Source: Streptosporangium amethystogenes
Lineage (GTDB): Bacteria > Actinomycetota > Actinomycetes > Streptosporangiales > Streptosporangiaceae
Length of the DNA stretch: 64,000 bases
Assembly: GCF_000721075.1 (NCBI RefSeq)
Contig: NZ_JOEQ01000026.1
Location: forward strand, 44,589-108,588
Direction: 5' to 3'
The notes under the pieces were generated by a model. It saw nothing but the letters and a program-made list of their open reading frames with translations. It was not told the origin of the DNA and did no database searches. This document shows positions 1 through 9,383 of the stretch, one piece after another. How positions within the stretch are numbered: position 1 is the stretch's first letter; every line of letters begins with the position of its first letter. The translations under genes and the position numbers were made by a program.

Positions 1-1
1 G

Positions 2-226
2 CTGGTCGCCCTGCGCAAGGCCAGCGGCGCGCAGGGTTTCAACGTGGGCATGAACCTGGGTGGTGTGGCGGGCGCCGGGATCGCCGCCCACCTTCACCAG
101 CACGTGGTGCCCCGCTGGGGCGGCGACACCAACTTCATGCCCGTCGTCGGCCAGACCAGGGTGCTTCCTCAGCTGCTGCGTGACACCAGGGAACTGCTCG
201 CCGGCTCCTGGCCCGCGTCGTCGTAG
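2..226 (+). CDS. HIT-family nucleotide hydrolase/phosphorylase, C-terminal part
   Basis: The reading frame is open from the window edge and ends at TAG 224-226, so only the C-terminal 74 residues are present. The visible part holds the histidine-triad motif [10 protein letters not shown] in the form typical of the actinobacterial HIT proteins, whose members cleave or phosphorolyse diadenosine polyphosphates; the middle histidine is the nucleophile. The gene of this type sits directly upstream of pgsA in mycobacteria, as part of the phosphatidylinositol mannoside neighbourhood. Here a minus-strand block of three genes separates it from pgsA. Its last 58 bases overlap the 3' end of the convergent gene on the other strand. 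The family is clear; the exact substrate is not. Confidence 0.85.
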   Translation: MVALRKASGAQGFNVGMNLGGVAGAGIAAHLHQHVVPRWGGDTNFMPVVGQTRVLPQLLRDTRELLAGSWPASS

Positions 227-2286
227 CGCGGGGCTCCGCCCAAGGTCCTGATGCCCACCGACAGTGTCAGCGGCACGGCGAGCGCCAGTGCCATGGAGAG
301 CACCGCGGCCCCCGAGTCGTTGACCAGCATGCCGACCACCCCGCTGACCAGGGTGCCGATCAACCCGGCCCGCAGCGCGGGGGAGTGCGCGAACGCGGCG
401 GGCAGCACTCCCGCGGTCGCCTGCTCCGGCCGTAGCAGCGCGTAGACGAGGAACGCCAACGCGGCGATCACGACCGGCATCAGGTTGGGGTTGAGCAGTG
501 TGCCCAGCATCGCGCCGAGTTTGCGGCCGATCACCTCCGTGGCCTCGCCGGTGAGCACCTGGCCGACGAAGCGCCCCAGGTGCGTCTGGAAAGCCGGCGG
601 GCGCAGGTAGTCGAGGTAGGCGATGCCCATCACGGTGACGCCGCCCGCCACGCAGAACGCGCCCAGCTTGACGATCGAGACCCGCCTGCCCGCGATCAGC
701 AGTGCGGTCACCGCGATCCCCGGCACGAACGCGATCACGCCGCCGAAGTCGCTGCCCACGCCCGGCCAGCCGCCCAGGATCATCGCGAAGCCGCCCAGCA
801 CCGCCACGACGGCGACCGCCGCACCCGTGTGGCCGCCGCGCGTCAGCCGGTGCGCGATCGTGGCGGCCAGCAGCAGCACCGAGGTGGCGAAGAGCGCGAA
901 GGGGATGTTACCCAGGCCGTAGTAGCGGGCCCCGACCACGGCGCTGTAGCCCATCACACTGTTGAGCTGCAGGGTCGTCCCGGTCAACAGGTCGCCCGCG
1001 AGTACCGCCGCGGTCACCCCGGCCACCACCGCCAGCGGTCCGAGCGGGGCGCGCCGCCATGGCCCCGCCAGCGCCACCGCGGTCAGCAGCAGCGCGCATC
1101 CGACGATTCCGCCGACCAGTGCGAGCAGCGGCGTCCGTACGTCCTGCCAGGGGGTGAGGTTCACCAGGTACGTCGAGGTGGGCACCGAGGCCAGTGCCAC
1201 CGCGGCCACGCGCATGCGCCTCAGCCCGCGCCTGCGGCGCAGCAGCAGGAACGCGGTCAGGTAGAAGGCGACCTGCAGCACGGCGACCGAGGTGAAGAAG
1301 ACGCCGCCCACGTTCCTGATCGTCTGCCCGGCGACGTCGGCCCTTTCCAGGTCGGTCCGCGCGGCCTCGACGGTGCCGGCCCGCCTCTCGCTCGCCTGCC
1401 AGGGGAGCCCGACCATGCCCGGCGGTGCCTCGACGCCGGCCAGGGAGAGCATCGTCGCGGTGACATCCGGCAGGATCGTGATGTCGTCGCGGTGGGTGGA
1501 GGCCGCTCCCAGGAAGCGGCCGGAGAGGTCTCCGTCGCGCATCATGGCCACCCGAAGGTGCGGGTCGACGCCGTGGTCGGACAGGCCCGCCAGCAGCACG
1601 CGCGCATCCTTGGGCAGCACGCTCAGCACCGCCCCCGCCTTGGCGTCGGCCAGGCGCAGCGCCGCCGTCCGCTGTTGCGGGGGGAGCCGCTCCTCGACCT
1701 TGGGCAGTCGTCCGCCGGTGATGTAGGGCCTGATCAGATCGTCGACGTCGACGGCGATCACGCGGCACCTGGTGAGCACTCCTGAGCGGATCTGCGCGGG
1801 GGAGGGAGCGTACACGTCGACCCTGCCCGATCTGTCGGCCAGCGCCAGCGCGGCCCCCGGGCCGATCGCCAGCGTGCACTCCCCGGCGGCGTGCACGGCC
1901 TCACCGAGGGCGCCCGCGTTGCGCTGCCCGGCGACGTCACGCAGGTACCCGTAGCCGGGGATGACGGCACCCGTTTTGTCGGCCTCGGGTAGCGGGGGGA
2001 GCCCGCAGCCGTAGCCGACCGCGGACCTCAACCCGGCCGAGATCGTCAGCCACCCGTCATAGGGGCAGGTCACCCGGCCCACCGCGCGGACCGACAGCGA
2101 GCCGATCGCGCTCTGCGTGGCCAGACGCCACAGATTCGGGGTGCCACCGGGGCTGAGGTCGCTCCACTGCAGACCAGGAATGCCGATCAGCACCACCCGT
2201 CCGTCCACCCGTGTCGCGGACTGCGCGACACCTGGCCACAGCAAGCCCAGGACCAGTGCAAACGCGAAAAGCGTCCGCTTCACCAA
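169..2286 (-). CDS. Membrane protein with alkaline-phosphatase-like extracytoplasmic domain
   Basis: This 705-residue protein has an N-terminal signal peptide (about residues 1-23, hydrophobic core [13 protein letters not shown]). A soluble region of about 300 residues follows, beginning [14 protein letters not shown] and containing [14 protein letters not shown] and [16 protein letters not shown], which resembles the alkaline-phosphatase/sulfatase fold. From about residue 330 to the C terminus there are roughly ten to twelve membrane segments, including a conserved-looking [15 protein letters not shown] near the end. This architecture occurs in uncharacterised actinobacterial membrane proteins, and I know of no assigned reaction. 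A role in modifying envelope glycans or lipids is inference from topology and from the neighbouring secreted glycosidase and PIM genes. The gene starts 198 bases after the preceding minus-strand gene, beyond a strong hairpin, so it may have its own promoter. It overlaps the convergent HIT gene by 58 bases. Confidence 0.8.
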   Translation of the reverse strand: MVKRTLFAFALVLGLLWPGVAQSATRVDGRVVLIGIPGLQWSDLSPGGTPNLWRLATQSAIGSLSVRAVGRVTCPYDGWLTISAGLRSAVGYGCGLPPLPEADKTGAVIPGYGYLRDVAGQRNAGALGEAVHAAGECTLAIGPGAALALADRSGRVDVYAPSPAQIRSGVLTRCRVIAVDVDDLIRPYITGGRLPKVEERLPPQQRTAALRLADAKAGAVLSVLPKDARVLLAGLSDHGVDPHLRVAMMRDGDLSGRFLGAASTHRDDITILPDVTATMLSLAGVEAPPGMVGLPWQASERRAGTVEAARTDLERADVAGQTIRNVGGVFFTSVAVLQVAFYLTAFLLLRRRRGLRRMRVAAVALASVPTSTYLVNLTPWQDVRTPLLALVGGIVGCALLLTAVALAGPWRRAPLGPLAVVAGVTAAVLAGDLLTGTTLQLNSVMGYSAVVGARYYGLGNIPFALFATSVLLLAATIAHRLTRGGHTGAAVAVVAVLGGFAMILGGWPGVGSDFGGVIAFVPGIAVTALLIAGRRVSIVKLGAFCVAGGVTVMGIAYLDYLRPPAFQTHLGRFVGQVLTGEATEVIGRKLGAMLGTLLNPNLMPVVIAALAFLVYALLRPEQATAGVLPAAFAHSPALRAGLIGTLVSGVVGMLVNDSGAAVLSMALALAVPLTLSVGIRTLGGAPRYDDAGQEPASSSLVSRSS

Positions 2287-2428
2287 CGACCTCCCCTTTA
2301 ACTTCTGCCAGGTGCTGGCACCGTAAGGGAAGATCGTGTCACGGGTCCAGCGAATCCGGAGGCAGGCCGCGGGGGTACCGGGGCGCTCATCGCCTCGTCT
2401 TGCCCGTCTCCGGACACGTCCACGCCCA

Positions 2429-2470
2429 CGCCCACGCCCGCACGGACACGTGTCCGTGCGGGCGTGGGCG
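2429..2470 (-). terminator. Perfect 42-base palindrome, likely terminator of the glycosyl hydrolase gene
   Basis: Two perfectly complementary 21-base arms meet at the centre (2449/2450; core GGACACGTGTCC) and lie 14 bases beyond the stop of the minus-strand gene ending at 2485. In the direction of that gene no T tract follows, which is common for intrinsic terminators of high-GC actinobacteria. The flank on the left repeats the unit CCCACG several times. Confidence 0.7.
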
Positions 2471-2484
2471 TTTCCAGGGGGGGA

Positions 2485-4071
2485 TCAGGTCCCGGTGGGG
2501 ACGCTCTCGTTCTGCAGGCGGTCCAGGGCGGTGACCAGGTAGGTACCGCCGCCCGCCGTGGTGAAGGTCTGGCGGTCGCCGTCCACCGCGGGCACGACCG
2601 CGACCAGGTTGCGGGCGTCGGCGGTGGCGCACTCACCCGGCTTGCCGGAGGCGATCCGGTAGACCGCGTACGAGCGGGCCTCCGGGGAGCTCTTCCAGCT
2701 GAGCGAGGTGCCCTGGAGCCGCAGGTCCGCGGGCGCGGGCAGGGACCGCCCGCCGAGGTCCTTGATCAGCGGCAGCAGTGCCGGACGCGGGTAGTGGCTC
2801 TTGACGATGCGGTCCAGCACGCCCAGGGGGTTGGTGGACAGCTGCTTGGCGTTGAAGTAGACGTCGCCGGAGACCTGCTTGTGCTTGCGATTCCGGGTGA
2901 GGTGGGAGGGCAGCTCGCCGGGCCTGGTCCAGGCGGGGGTGTCGGTGGCGCCGACCCGGTACAGGGCCTGGCCGATGTAGAGGTGTACGTCGGTGCCCTT
3001 GACCTCGTTCGCCCACCAAGGCATCAGCACGTCGTAGTCGGCGGCCCTGAAGTCGCGCGGCCAGTAGAGCTGCGGGATGACGTAGTCGACGGTGCCCTTG
3101 CGGATCCAGTGGCGGGCGTCGGCGTAGATGGAGTCGTACGCCGACATGCCGCCGGTGGCCGAGCCGGTGGGATCCTCGGACTTGTTGCGCCAGATCCCGA
3201 ACGGGCTGACGCCGAACTTCACGCTGCCCCTGACCTCGTGCACCGCCTTGTCGACCTGCGCGATCAGCTTGTTGACGTTGGCGCGACGCCAGTCGGCGAG
3301 CTTGGCGCCCTTGCCGTACTTGGCGAAGGCGGCGTCGTCGGCGAACCTCGCGTTCCCCGACGGGTAGGGGTAGAAGTAGTCGTCGAAGTGGACCCCGTCG
3401 ACGTCGTAGCGGGTCACCACGTCCTTGACGACCTTGGTGACGTGGTCGCGGACCTCGGGCAGGCCGGGGTTGTAGTAGGCCTGGTCGCCGTGTTTGACGA
3501 TCCAGCCGGGGTGGACCCGGGCGGGGTGGTTCGCGGGCAGCCTGGACAGGTCGCCGTCGGAGGAGGCGCGGTAGGGGTTGAACCACGCATGGAACTCCAG
3601 GCCGCGCCGATGGGCCTCGGCGACGAGGAAGGGCAGCGGGTCCCAACCGGGGTCCTTGCCCGCGGTGCCGGTCAGATACTGCGACCACGGCTCCAGGTTC
3701 GACCTGTACAGCGCGTCGGAGGCCGGGCGGACCTGGACGAACACCGCGTTGAGCCGCCGCTTGACCGCGTTGTCGAGGATCCTGACGTACTCCGCCTGCT
3801 GCCGGGCGGCGGACAGGCCGGTCCGCGAGGGCCAGTCGATGTTCTTGACCGTGGCGATCCACACCCCGCGCAGCTGCCGCTTGGGGTATCTCACATCCAC
3901 CGGGCACTGTGCCGAGGCGGAGGTCGTCGCACCTGCCGTTTCGGCCGAGACCGCCGAGCTCTTGGCGGCCTTGGGCCGGGTCGGCGCGGTGTCGGGGCCG
4001 AAGGTGTATGCGGCACCCGTGGTCAGAACGGCGAGGGCGGCAGCGGCCAGAAGAGGGCGTCCGTTTCGCAT
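2485..4071 (-). CDS. Secreted family-10-like glycosyl hydrolase (DUF187 type)
   Basis: The ATG at 4071 follows GGGAACC and gives 528 residues. An N-terminal secretion signal (RPLLAAAALAVLTTGAAY) is followed by a low-complexity linker. The catalytic-type domain spans about residues 60-400, starting RGVWIATVKNIDWPS and carrying FHAWFNPYR, VDGVHFDDYFYPYP and FGVSPFGIWRN. These are hallmarks of the 'family 10 glycosylhydrolase' (DUF187/YngK-like) TIM-barrel proteins. The C-terminal ~115 residues, with SLSWKSSPEARSYAVYRI, look like a fibronectin-III-type beta sandwich. The family is thought to act on cell-wall or extracellular polysaccharide, but substrates are mostly unproven. No lipobox is visible, so release or non-covalent wall binding is likely. 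An upstream in-frame ATG at 4149 would add 26 residues ahead of the signal peptide and is less likely. Confidence 0.85.
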   Translation of the reverse strand: MRNGRPLLAAAALAVLTTGAAYTFGPDTAPTRPKAAKSSAVSAETAGATTSASAQCPVDVRYPKRQLRGVWIATVKNIDWPSRTGLSAARQQAEYVRILDNAVKRRLNAVFVQVRPASDALYRSNLEPWSQYLTGTAGKDPGWDPLPFLVAEAHRRGLEFHAWFNPYRASSDGDLSRLPANHPARVHPGWIVKHGDQAYYNPGLPEVRDHVTKVVKDVVTRYDVDGVHFDDYFYPYPSGNARFADDAAFAKYGKGAKLADWRRANVNKLIAQVDKAVHEVRGSVKFGVSPFGIWRNKSEDPTGSATGGMSAYDSIYADARHWIRKGTVDYVIPQLYWPRDFRAADYDVLMPWWANEVKGTDVHLYIGQALYRVGATDTPAWTRPGELPSHLTRNRKHKQVSGDVYFNAKQLSTNPLGVLDRIVKSHYPRPALLPLIKDLGGRSLPAPADLRLQGTSLSWKSSPEARSYAVYRIASGKPGECATADARNLVAVVPAVDGDRQTFTTAGGGTYLVTALDRLQNESVPTGT

Positions 4072-4230
4072 GGTTCCCAAGTCTGGCACCTGGACCGGTG
4101 TGCTCTGACCGGAAAAAAGAAATCGTTTCGTGATTACTTTGTTATGCAAGTGCGCACTGGGAGGCGTGTGTCCGATGGGGTGCGTCCACCTGGTGGCGGC
4201 GTGCCGCCGGGCACACGCCTCATCGCCCGG

Positions 4231-6363
4231 TCAGCCGGTGACCTTCTCCACCAGATGTGACGGGAGCGGCTCGTAGCGCAGGAAGACCCGCTGGAACGTC
4301 CCCGTGCCGTGTGACATCGATCTCAGATCGATCGAGTACCGGGTGATCTCCAGCTCGGGCACCTCGGCCCTGACCAGGGTACGTCCCACGCCCACCGGCT
4401 CCGTGCCGAGCACGCGGCCCCTGCGTGAGGAAAGGTCGGACATCACCGCGCCCACGTGCTCGTCGGAGACCAGCACGGACACCTCGTCGACAGGTTCGAG
4501 CAGCAGGGTGGGCACCTTGGTCGCGGCCTCCTTCAGCGCGAGCGCCCCGGCGATCTGGAAGGCCATGTCGGAGGAGTCGACCGAGTGGGCCTTGCCGTCG
4601 TACAGCGTCACCCGCACGTCCACCATGGGGTAGCCGGCGAGGACCCCGCGCTGCATCTGGGTGCGTACGCCCTTCTCCACCGAGGGGATGAACTGGCGCG
4701 GCACCACGCCGCCGACGATCTTGTCCACGAACTCGAAGCCGCCACCGGACGGCAGGGGCTCGACCTCCAGGTGGCAGACGGCGAACTGGCCGTGGCCGCC
4801 GGTCTGCTTGACGTTGCGGCCCAGGGCCTGGCAGCGGCCGCCGAAGGTCTCCCTGAGCGGCACCCGCAGCTCGATCTTCTCCACCTCCACGCCGTGCCGC
4901 TTGCTCAGCCGCTCCAGCAGCACGTCGGTGTGGGCCTCGCCCATGCACCACAGCACGAGCTGGCGGGTCTCGGGGTTGTTCTCCAGCCGGAGTGTCGGGT
5001 CCTCGGCGACCAGCCGCTGCAGCGCCTGGCTCAGCTTGTCGTCATCCGCCTTGGACTTGGGCTGGATCGCCACCGGCAGCAGTGGCTCCGGCATCGTCCA
5101 GGCCTTCATCACCAGTGGGTTCTCCCGGTCCGACAGGGTGTCGCCGGTCTCCGCGCGCGACAGTTTGGCCACCGCCGCGATGTCTCCGGCCACGCACTTG
5201 GCGGTCGTCCGCTGGAGCTTGCCCAGCGGCGAGGAGAGCGCTCCGATGCGCTCGTCCACATCGTGGTCCTCGTGCCCGCGGTCGGCCAGGCCGTGCCCCG
5301 AGACGTGCACCGTCATGTCGGGGCGCAGCGTGCCGGAGAAGACCCGCACCAGACTGATCCGGCCCACGTACGGATCGCTGGTCGTCTTGACGATCTCCGC
5401 GACCAGCGGTCCGTCGGGGTCACAGGTGATGCCGGCGACGGGCCGGCCGTCGATCGAGGTGATCTCCGGCATCGGGTGCTCAGGCGGCGAGGGGAAGCCC
5501 TGGGTGATGAGCTCCAGGACCTCCAGCGCGCCCACGCCGGTCCCCGCGGCCAGCACAGGGTAGAAGCCGCCGCGCGCGACGGCCTTCTCCAGGTCCCCGA
5601 TGAGGGCCTTGGTGTCGATCTCCTCGCCGGAGAGGTAACGGTCCATCAGGGACTCGTCCTCGCTCTCCTGGATGACGCCCTCGATCAGGGTGCCCCGGTA
5701 GATCTCGATCTGGTCGGCGTAGGCCGGGCCCGGGGAGTTCTCCGTCCTGGTGCCGGTCGCGTAGTTGTAGAACTTCTGGCTCAGCAGCCCGATCAGGCCG
5801 TTCACCTTGCCGTTGGTCACCACCGGCAGGTACAGCGGCGAGACGCCGTCGCCGAAGGCCTCCTGGCAGGCGGCGAGGACGTCCTCGAAGTTCGCCCGCT
5901 GGTGGTCGATCTTGGTGATCACGACCGCGCGGGGCATCCCGACCGCCGCGCACTCCTCCCAGAGCATCCTGGTCAGGCCGTCCACGCCCTCGACGGCCGA
6001 GACGACGAACAGCGCCGCGTCGGCCGCGCGCAACCCGGCGCGCAGGTCGCCGGCGAAGTCGGCGTAGCCGGGTGTGTCCAGCAGGTTGATTTTGATGTCG
6101 TTATGGATCACGGGGGCCACGGTGAGGTTCACCGAGCGCTGCTGGCGCACCTCGACCTCGTCGAAGTCGCTGGCCGTCGTGCCGTCCTCGACCCGGCCGG
6201 GACGCTGGACGGTCTTGGTCGCGGCCAGCAGCGCCTCCACGAGCGTTGTCTTCCCTGCACCGGAATGGCCGACCAGCGCGACGTTTCTTATCTTGTCCGG
6301 CTGATCGACCGTGGGTGCCCTCCCCGCGGCTCCCGCTGTTCCGCCGGTTGCTCTCTCCGCCAC
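4231..6363 (-). CDS. fusA2: Elongation factor G-like GTPase (EF-G2 type)
   Basis: The GTG at 6363 is preceded by GGGAGG at good spacing and gives 710 residues, a normal length for the EF-G2 group; the frame stays open further upstream but without support. The GTPase motifs are clear: P-loop GHSGAGKT (residues 32-39), DTPGYADF (G3) and TKID (G4). Domains II to V follow and end in the EF-G-like MSHGTGTFQRVF. The switch I/G2 region (residues about 63-80, ASDFDEVEVRQQRSVNL) differs from canonical translocase EF-G. This agrees with the second, non-essential paralogue found in actinobacteria, whose ribosomal role is uncertain. The gene is divergent from pgsA and is not in the str operon. Assignment to the EF-G-like family is firm; function as a translocase is not implied. 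Confidence 0.88.
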   Translation of the reverse strand: MAERATGGTAGAAGRAPTVDQPDKIRNVALVGHSGAGKTTLVEALLAATKTVQRPGRVEDGTTASDFDEVEVRQQRSVNLTVAPVIHNDIKINLLDTPGYADFAGDLRAGLRAADAALFVVSAVEGVDGLTRMLWEECAAVGMPRAVVITKIDHQRANFEDVLAACQEAFGDGVSPLYLPVVTNGKVNGLIGLLSQKFYNYATGTRTENSPGPAYADQIEIYRGTLIEGVIQESEDESLMDRYLSGEEIDTKALIGDLEKAVARGGFYPVLAAGTGVGALEVLELITQGFPSPPEHPMPEITSIDGRPVAGITCDPDGPLVAEIVKTTSDPYVGRISLVRVFSGTLRPDMTVHVSGHGLADRGHEDHDVDERIGALSSPLGKLQRTTAKCVAGDIAAVAKLSRAETGDTLSDRENPLVMKAWTMPEPLLPVAIQPKSKADDDKLSQALQRLVAEDPTLRLENNPETRQLVLWCMGEAHTDVLLERLSKRHGVEVEKIELRVPLRETFGGRCQALGRNVKQTGGHGQFAVCHLEVEPLPSGGGFEFVDKIVGGVVPRQFIPSVEKGVRTQMQRGVLAGYPMVDVRVTLYDGKAHSVDSSDMAFQIAGALALKEAATKVPTLLLEPVDEVSVLVSDEHVGAVMSDLSSRRGRVLGTEPVGVGRTLVRAEVPELEITRYSIDLRSMSHGTGTFQRVFLRYEPLPSHLVEKVTG

Positions 6364-6639
6364 ATCGCCTCCCGCGTCGTTGCCGAAGGGGCGCGGCCTG
6401 GTGGGACCACACCCTCGCCGATCCGCTGCCGCGTCCATACACCGCACGGACGCGGTGTGTTCACCAAATACCCATGTGGCGAATATCACAAGAGGGGTGA
6501 GGCGATCCTCTTGCGAGAGGGAAGTCTGATCGCTAAGTGTCCGATCCTCCTCCGGAGAGCTCCCGCCGTACCGGCAACGCCCTGCCACACGGCTCGCCGA
6601 TGCGCGCTCGCAGGCCGGGTGGCCTACGATCGGAGCGCG

Positions 6640-7257
6640 ATGCTGAAACTTCTGCGCCCCGCCGTCACCCGAGTCTTGACCCCGCTGGGCAGGGCACTCA
6701 CCCGTCGCGGGATCAGCCCCAACGTGATCACCGCCGTGGGCACGCTCGGCACCGTCGCCGCCGCGCTGTTCTTCTACCCCCGGGGCCAGCTGTTCGTGGG
6801 CACAGTGGTGATCACCTTCTTCGTGCTGGCCGACCTCCTCGACGGGGTCATGGCCAGGATGACGGGCGCGGGAAGTACCTGGGGCGCCTTCCTCGACTCC
6901 ACGCTCGACAGGGTCGGCGACGCGGGAATCTTCTCCGGGCTGGTGTTCTGGTTCATCGTGAGCGATCAGCGGACGCTGGCGGGGGTCGCGCTGTTCTGCC
7001 TCGTCGCCGGAGCGGTGGTGTCCTACGTCAAGGCCAGGGCGGAGGCGCTGGGCATGACGTGCGACGTCGGTCTCGCCGAGCGGCCGGAGCGCCTGGTGGT
7101 GGGCCTGGTCTCAGCCGGCCTCGGCGGCCTCGGCGTGCCGTACATCCTGGCCGCGGGGCTCTGGCTGCTCGCCGCGGCCAGCGCGGTCACGGTCGGCCAG
7201 CGCCTGCTGCACGTGCGCCGGCAGGCCGTCCCCACCTCGCCCCGGCCCCTCCGCTGA
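6640..7257 (+). CDS. pgsA: Phosphatidylinositol phosphate synthase (CDP-alcohol phosphotransferase)
   Basis: This 205-residue membrane enzyme has the CDP-alcohol phosphotransferase signature in full: DLLDGVMAR followed by GAFLDSTLD, giving the D-x2-DG-x2-AR-x8-G-x3-D-x3-D pattern that binds the metal and CDP-diacylglycerol. Five to six hydrophobic segments surround it. In actinobacteria this member, adjacent to the PIM acyl- and mannosyltransferases, transfers inositol-1-phosphate to CDP-DAG; that assignment rests on context. A TACGAT hexamer lies nine bases before the ATG, so the message may have almost no leader, although GGAG at 6632 could also serve as ribosome site. The next gene starts 18 bases after the stop. 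Confidence 0.9.
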   Translation: MLKLLRPAVTRVLTPLGRALTRRGISPNVITAVGTLGTVAAALFFYPRGQLFVGTVVITFFVLADLLDGVMARMTGAGSTWGAFLDSTLDRVGDAGIFSGLVFWFIVSDQRTLAGVALFCLVAGAVVSYVKARAEALGMTCDVGLAERPERLVVGLVSAGLGGLGVPYILAAGLWLLAAASAVTVGQRLLHVRRQAVPTSPRPLR

Positions 7258-7275
7258 TCGGAAATCGGAAAATCG

Positions 7276-8190
7276 ATGACAGACAACCCCTCCCCCCAGG
7301 ACCGTCTCGTCGCGGCCGCGTTCGGCGCCGGATGGACGATCGTGCCCCGCCTGCCTGAGCGGCTCACCGCCTGGGCCTTCCGCGCCGCCGCCGACCGGCT
7401 GTGGAAGCGCCGGGGAAAGTCGGTGCTCAGGCTGGAGGCCAACCTCGCCAGGGTCAAGGGCACCTCGCCCGGCGACCCGGCGATCCGGGAGCTCAGCCGC
7501 GACGGCATGCGCTCCTACTTCCGCTACTTCCACGAGGTCTTCCGGCTGCCCTCGATCCCCGTCGCCGAACTCGTCTCCCGGATGCGCGTGATCGGGGTGG
7601 AACCCGTCTACGACAACCTCGCCGCGGGGCGCGGCGTGGTCCTCGCCCTGCCGCACATGGGCAACTGGGACCAGGCGGGCGCCTGGTTCGCCGGGACGGG
7701 GCATCCCTTCACCACGGTCGCCGAGCGGCTCAAACCCGAGTCGCTGTTCCATCGCTACACCGCCTTCCGTGAGGGGCTGGGCATGGAGGTGCTGCCGCTC
7801 ACCGGTGGTGACGGTCACACCTTCGGCACCCTGGCGCAGCGCCTGCGTGCCGGGCTCCCGGTCGCCCTGCCCGCCGAGCGGGACCTGACCGCGAACGGTG
7901 TCGAGGTGCAGTTCTTCGGCTCGTCCACCCGGATGCCCGCCGGTCCCGGCCTGCTGGCCGTGCACACCGGGGCCGCCCTCATCCCGGCCATCCCCTACTT
8001 CGAGGGGACCGGCTGGGGCCTGCAGTTCCACGAGGAGATCGCGATCCCGGCCGAGGGCACCAGGAAGGAGAAGGTGGCCGTCGTCATGCAGAGCCTCGCG
8101 GGCGTCTTCGAGAAGGGCATCGCCGAGCACCCCGAGGACTGGCACATGCTCCAGCGCCTCTGGCTCGAGGACCTGGAGCCCAGGAAATGA
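7276..8190 (+). CDS. patA: Phosphatidylinositol mannoside acyltransferase
   Basis: The 304-residue protein belongs to the LpxL/HtrB-like acyltransferase family. The catalytic HX4D motif is seen as HMGNWD at residues 127-132, and PAERDLTANG further on resembles the second conserved block of the family. In mycobacteria the homologue acylates the mannose residue of PIM1/PIM2 on the cytosolic face of the membrane. The position between pgsA and the pimA-type mannosyltransferase supports the same role here. It begins 18 bases after pgsA, and its stop overlaps the start of the next gene in ATGA, so the two are translationally coupled. The protein has no clear transmembrane helix. Confidence 0.88.
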   Translation: MTDNPSPQDRLVAAAFGAGWTIVPRLPERLTAWAFRAAADRLWKRRGKSVLRLEANLARVKGTSPGDPAIRELSRDGMRSYFRYFHEVFRLPSIPVAELVSRMRVIGVEPVYDNLAAGRGVVLALPHMGNWDQAGAWFAGTGHPFTTVAERLKPESLFHRYTAFREGLGMEVLPLTGGDGHTFGTLAQRLRAGLPVALPAERDLTANGVEVQFFGSSTRMPAGPGLLAVHTGAALIPAIPYFEGTGWGLQFHEEIAIPAEGTRKEKVAVVMQSLAGVFEKGIAEHPEDWHMLQRLWLEDLEPRK

Positions 8191-9383
8191 GGATCGGCAT
8201 CGTCTGCCCCTACACGTGGGACGTGCCGGGCGGAGTCCAGGTGCACATCCGCGATCTCACGGAGGCCCTCATGGAGGAGGGCCACCACGTCTCGGTGATC
8301 GCCCCCGCCGCGGACAACGCCCCGCTGCCCCCGTACGTGACCTCGGCGGGCCGCGCGGTTCCGGTGCCCTTCAACGGGTCGGTGGCCAGGCTGTCGTTCG
8401 GGTTCCTGTCGGCGAACCGGGTGCGCCGCTGGGTGCGCGAGGGCGCCTTCGACGTGCTGCACGTGCACGAGCCGGCCATTCCCTCGCTGGGACTGCTCGC
8501 CTGCTGGGTGGCCAGGGGGCCGATCGTGGCCACCTTCCACGCCTCGTACGGTAACTCCCGGTCCCTCTCGGTCACGGCCTCGGTGCTGATGAGCGCGCTG
8601 GAGAAGATCACCGGCCGGATCGCCGTGTCCGACGCGGCCAGGAAGACCCTGGTCGAGTTCATGGGCGGCGACGCCGTGCTCATCCCCAACGGGGTGACGG
8701 TCGGCCGCTACGCCGAGGGTGAGCCGCTGCCCGGCTGGGATCAGGGCGAGGTGATCGGTTTTCTCGGCAGGATGGACGAGCCGCGTAAGGGCCTGCCGGT
8801 GTTGCTGGAGGCGTTCGTCCTGCTGGCCGCCGAGCGGCCGGCGCTGCGACTGCTCCTGGCCGGGCCGGGTGACGCCGCCGAGGTGCTGGAGCGTATACCG
8901 GCCGCCCTCCACGACCGGATCGGCCTGCTCGGCATGGTCAGCGAGGAGGACAAGGTGCGTGCCTACCACACGGTCGACGTCTTCTGCGCGCCCAACCTGG
9001 GGGGTGAGAGCTTCGGCATCGTGCTGACCGAGGCGATGTCGGCCGGCGCGGCGATCCTGGCGAGCGACATCCCGGCCTTCCGCAAGGTGCTCGACGACGG
9101 CCAGGCGGGAGCGCTGTTCGAGACGGGCAACGCCACCTCGCTCGCCCGCCGGGCCGCCGAACTGCTCGACGACCCCGTGCGCCGGGCCACGCTGTCACAG
9201 GAGGCCCGCGCCGCCGTGCAGAAGTACGACTGGTCGACGGTCGCCCGTGACGTCCTGCGGGTCTACGAGACGGTGGCGAGCCCGGCCGGGGTCGAGGAGG
9301 ACGCCGAGGACGCCGAGGGTGCGGGGAACGACGAGGGCACGGTGGCGAGCAGGTCCTTGGCCGAGGGGAACGACACGCTGTGA
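8187..9383 (+). CDS. pimA: GT4 phosphatidylinositol alpha-mannosyltransferase
   Basis: The 398-residue protein is a GT-B fold, family-4 glycosyltransferase. The N-terminal domain begins MRIGIVCPYTWDVPGGVQ with the diphosphate/lipid-binding glycine loop. The C-terminal domain has the E-x7-E motif ESFGIVLTE (residues 274-282) that binds the GDP-mannose donor. The start and context match PimA, which adds the first mannose to phosphatidylinositol at the inner membrane surface. Residues after about 368 form an acidic tail (VEEDAEDAEGAGNDEG) likely to be disordered. It overlaps patA at the start and the next gene at the end. Confidence 0.88.
   Translation: MRIGIVCPYTWDVPGGVQVHIRDLTEALMEEGHHVSVIAPAADNAPLPPYVTSAGRAVPVPFNGSVARLSFGFLSANRVRRWVREGAFDVLHVHEPAIPSLGLLACWVARGPIVATFHASYGNSRSLSVTASVLMSALEKITGRIAVSDAARKTLVEFMGGDAVLIPNGVTVGRYAEGEPLPGWDQGEVIGFLGRMDEPRKGLPVLLEAFVLLAAERPALRLLLAGPGDAAEVLERIPAALHDRIGLLGMVSEEDKVRAYHTVDVFCAPNLGGESFGIVLTEAMSAGAAILASDIPAFRKVLDDGQAGALFETGNATSLARRAAELLDDPVRRATLSQEARAAVQKYDWSTVARDVLRVYETVASPAGVEEDAEDAEGAGNDEGTVASRSLAEGNDTL

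Noticed and set aside
2464..4260. 598-codon plus-strand frame opposite the glycosyl hydrolase gene
   Set aside because: Valine/Gly-rich mirror of a clear secreted enzyme on the minus strand, with no recognisable features.
4456..6639. Long plus-strand frame running through the EF-G-like gene into pgsA
   Set aside because: The part before 6640 is antisense to the EF-G paralogue and low-complexity; only the pgsA portion is conserved.
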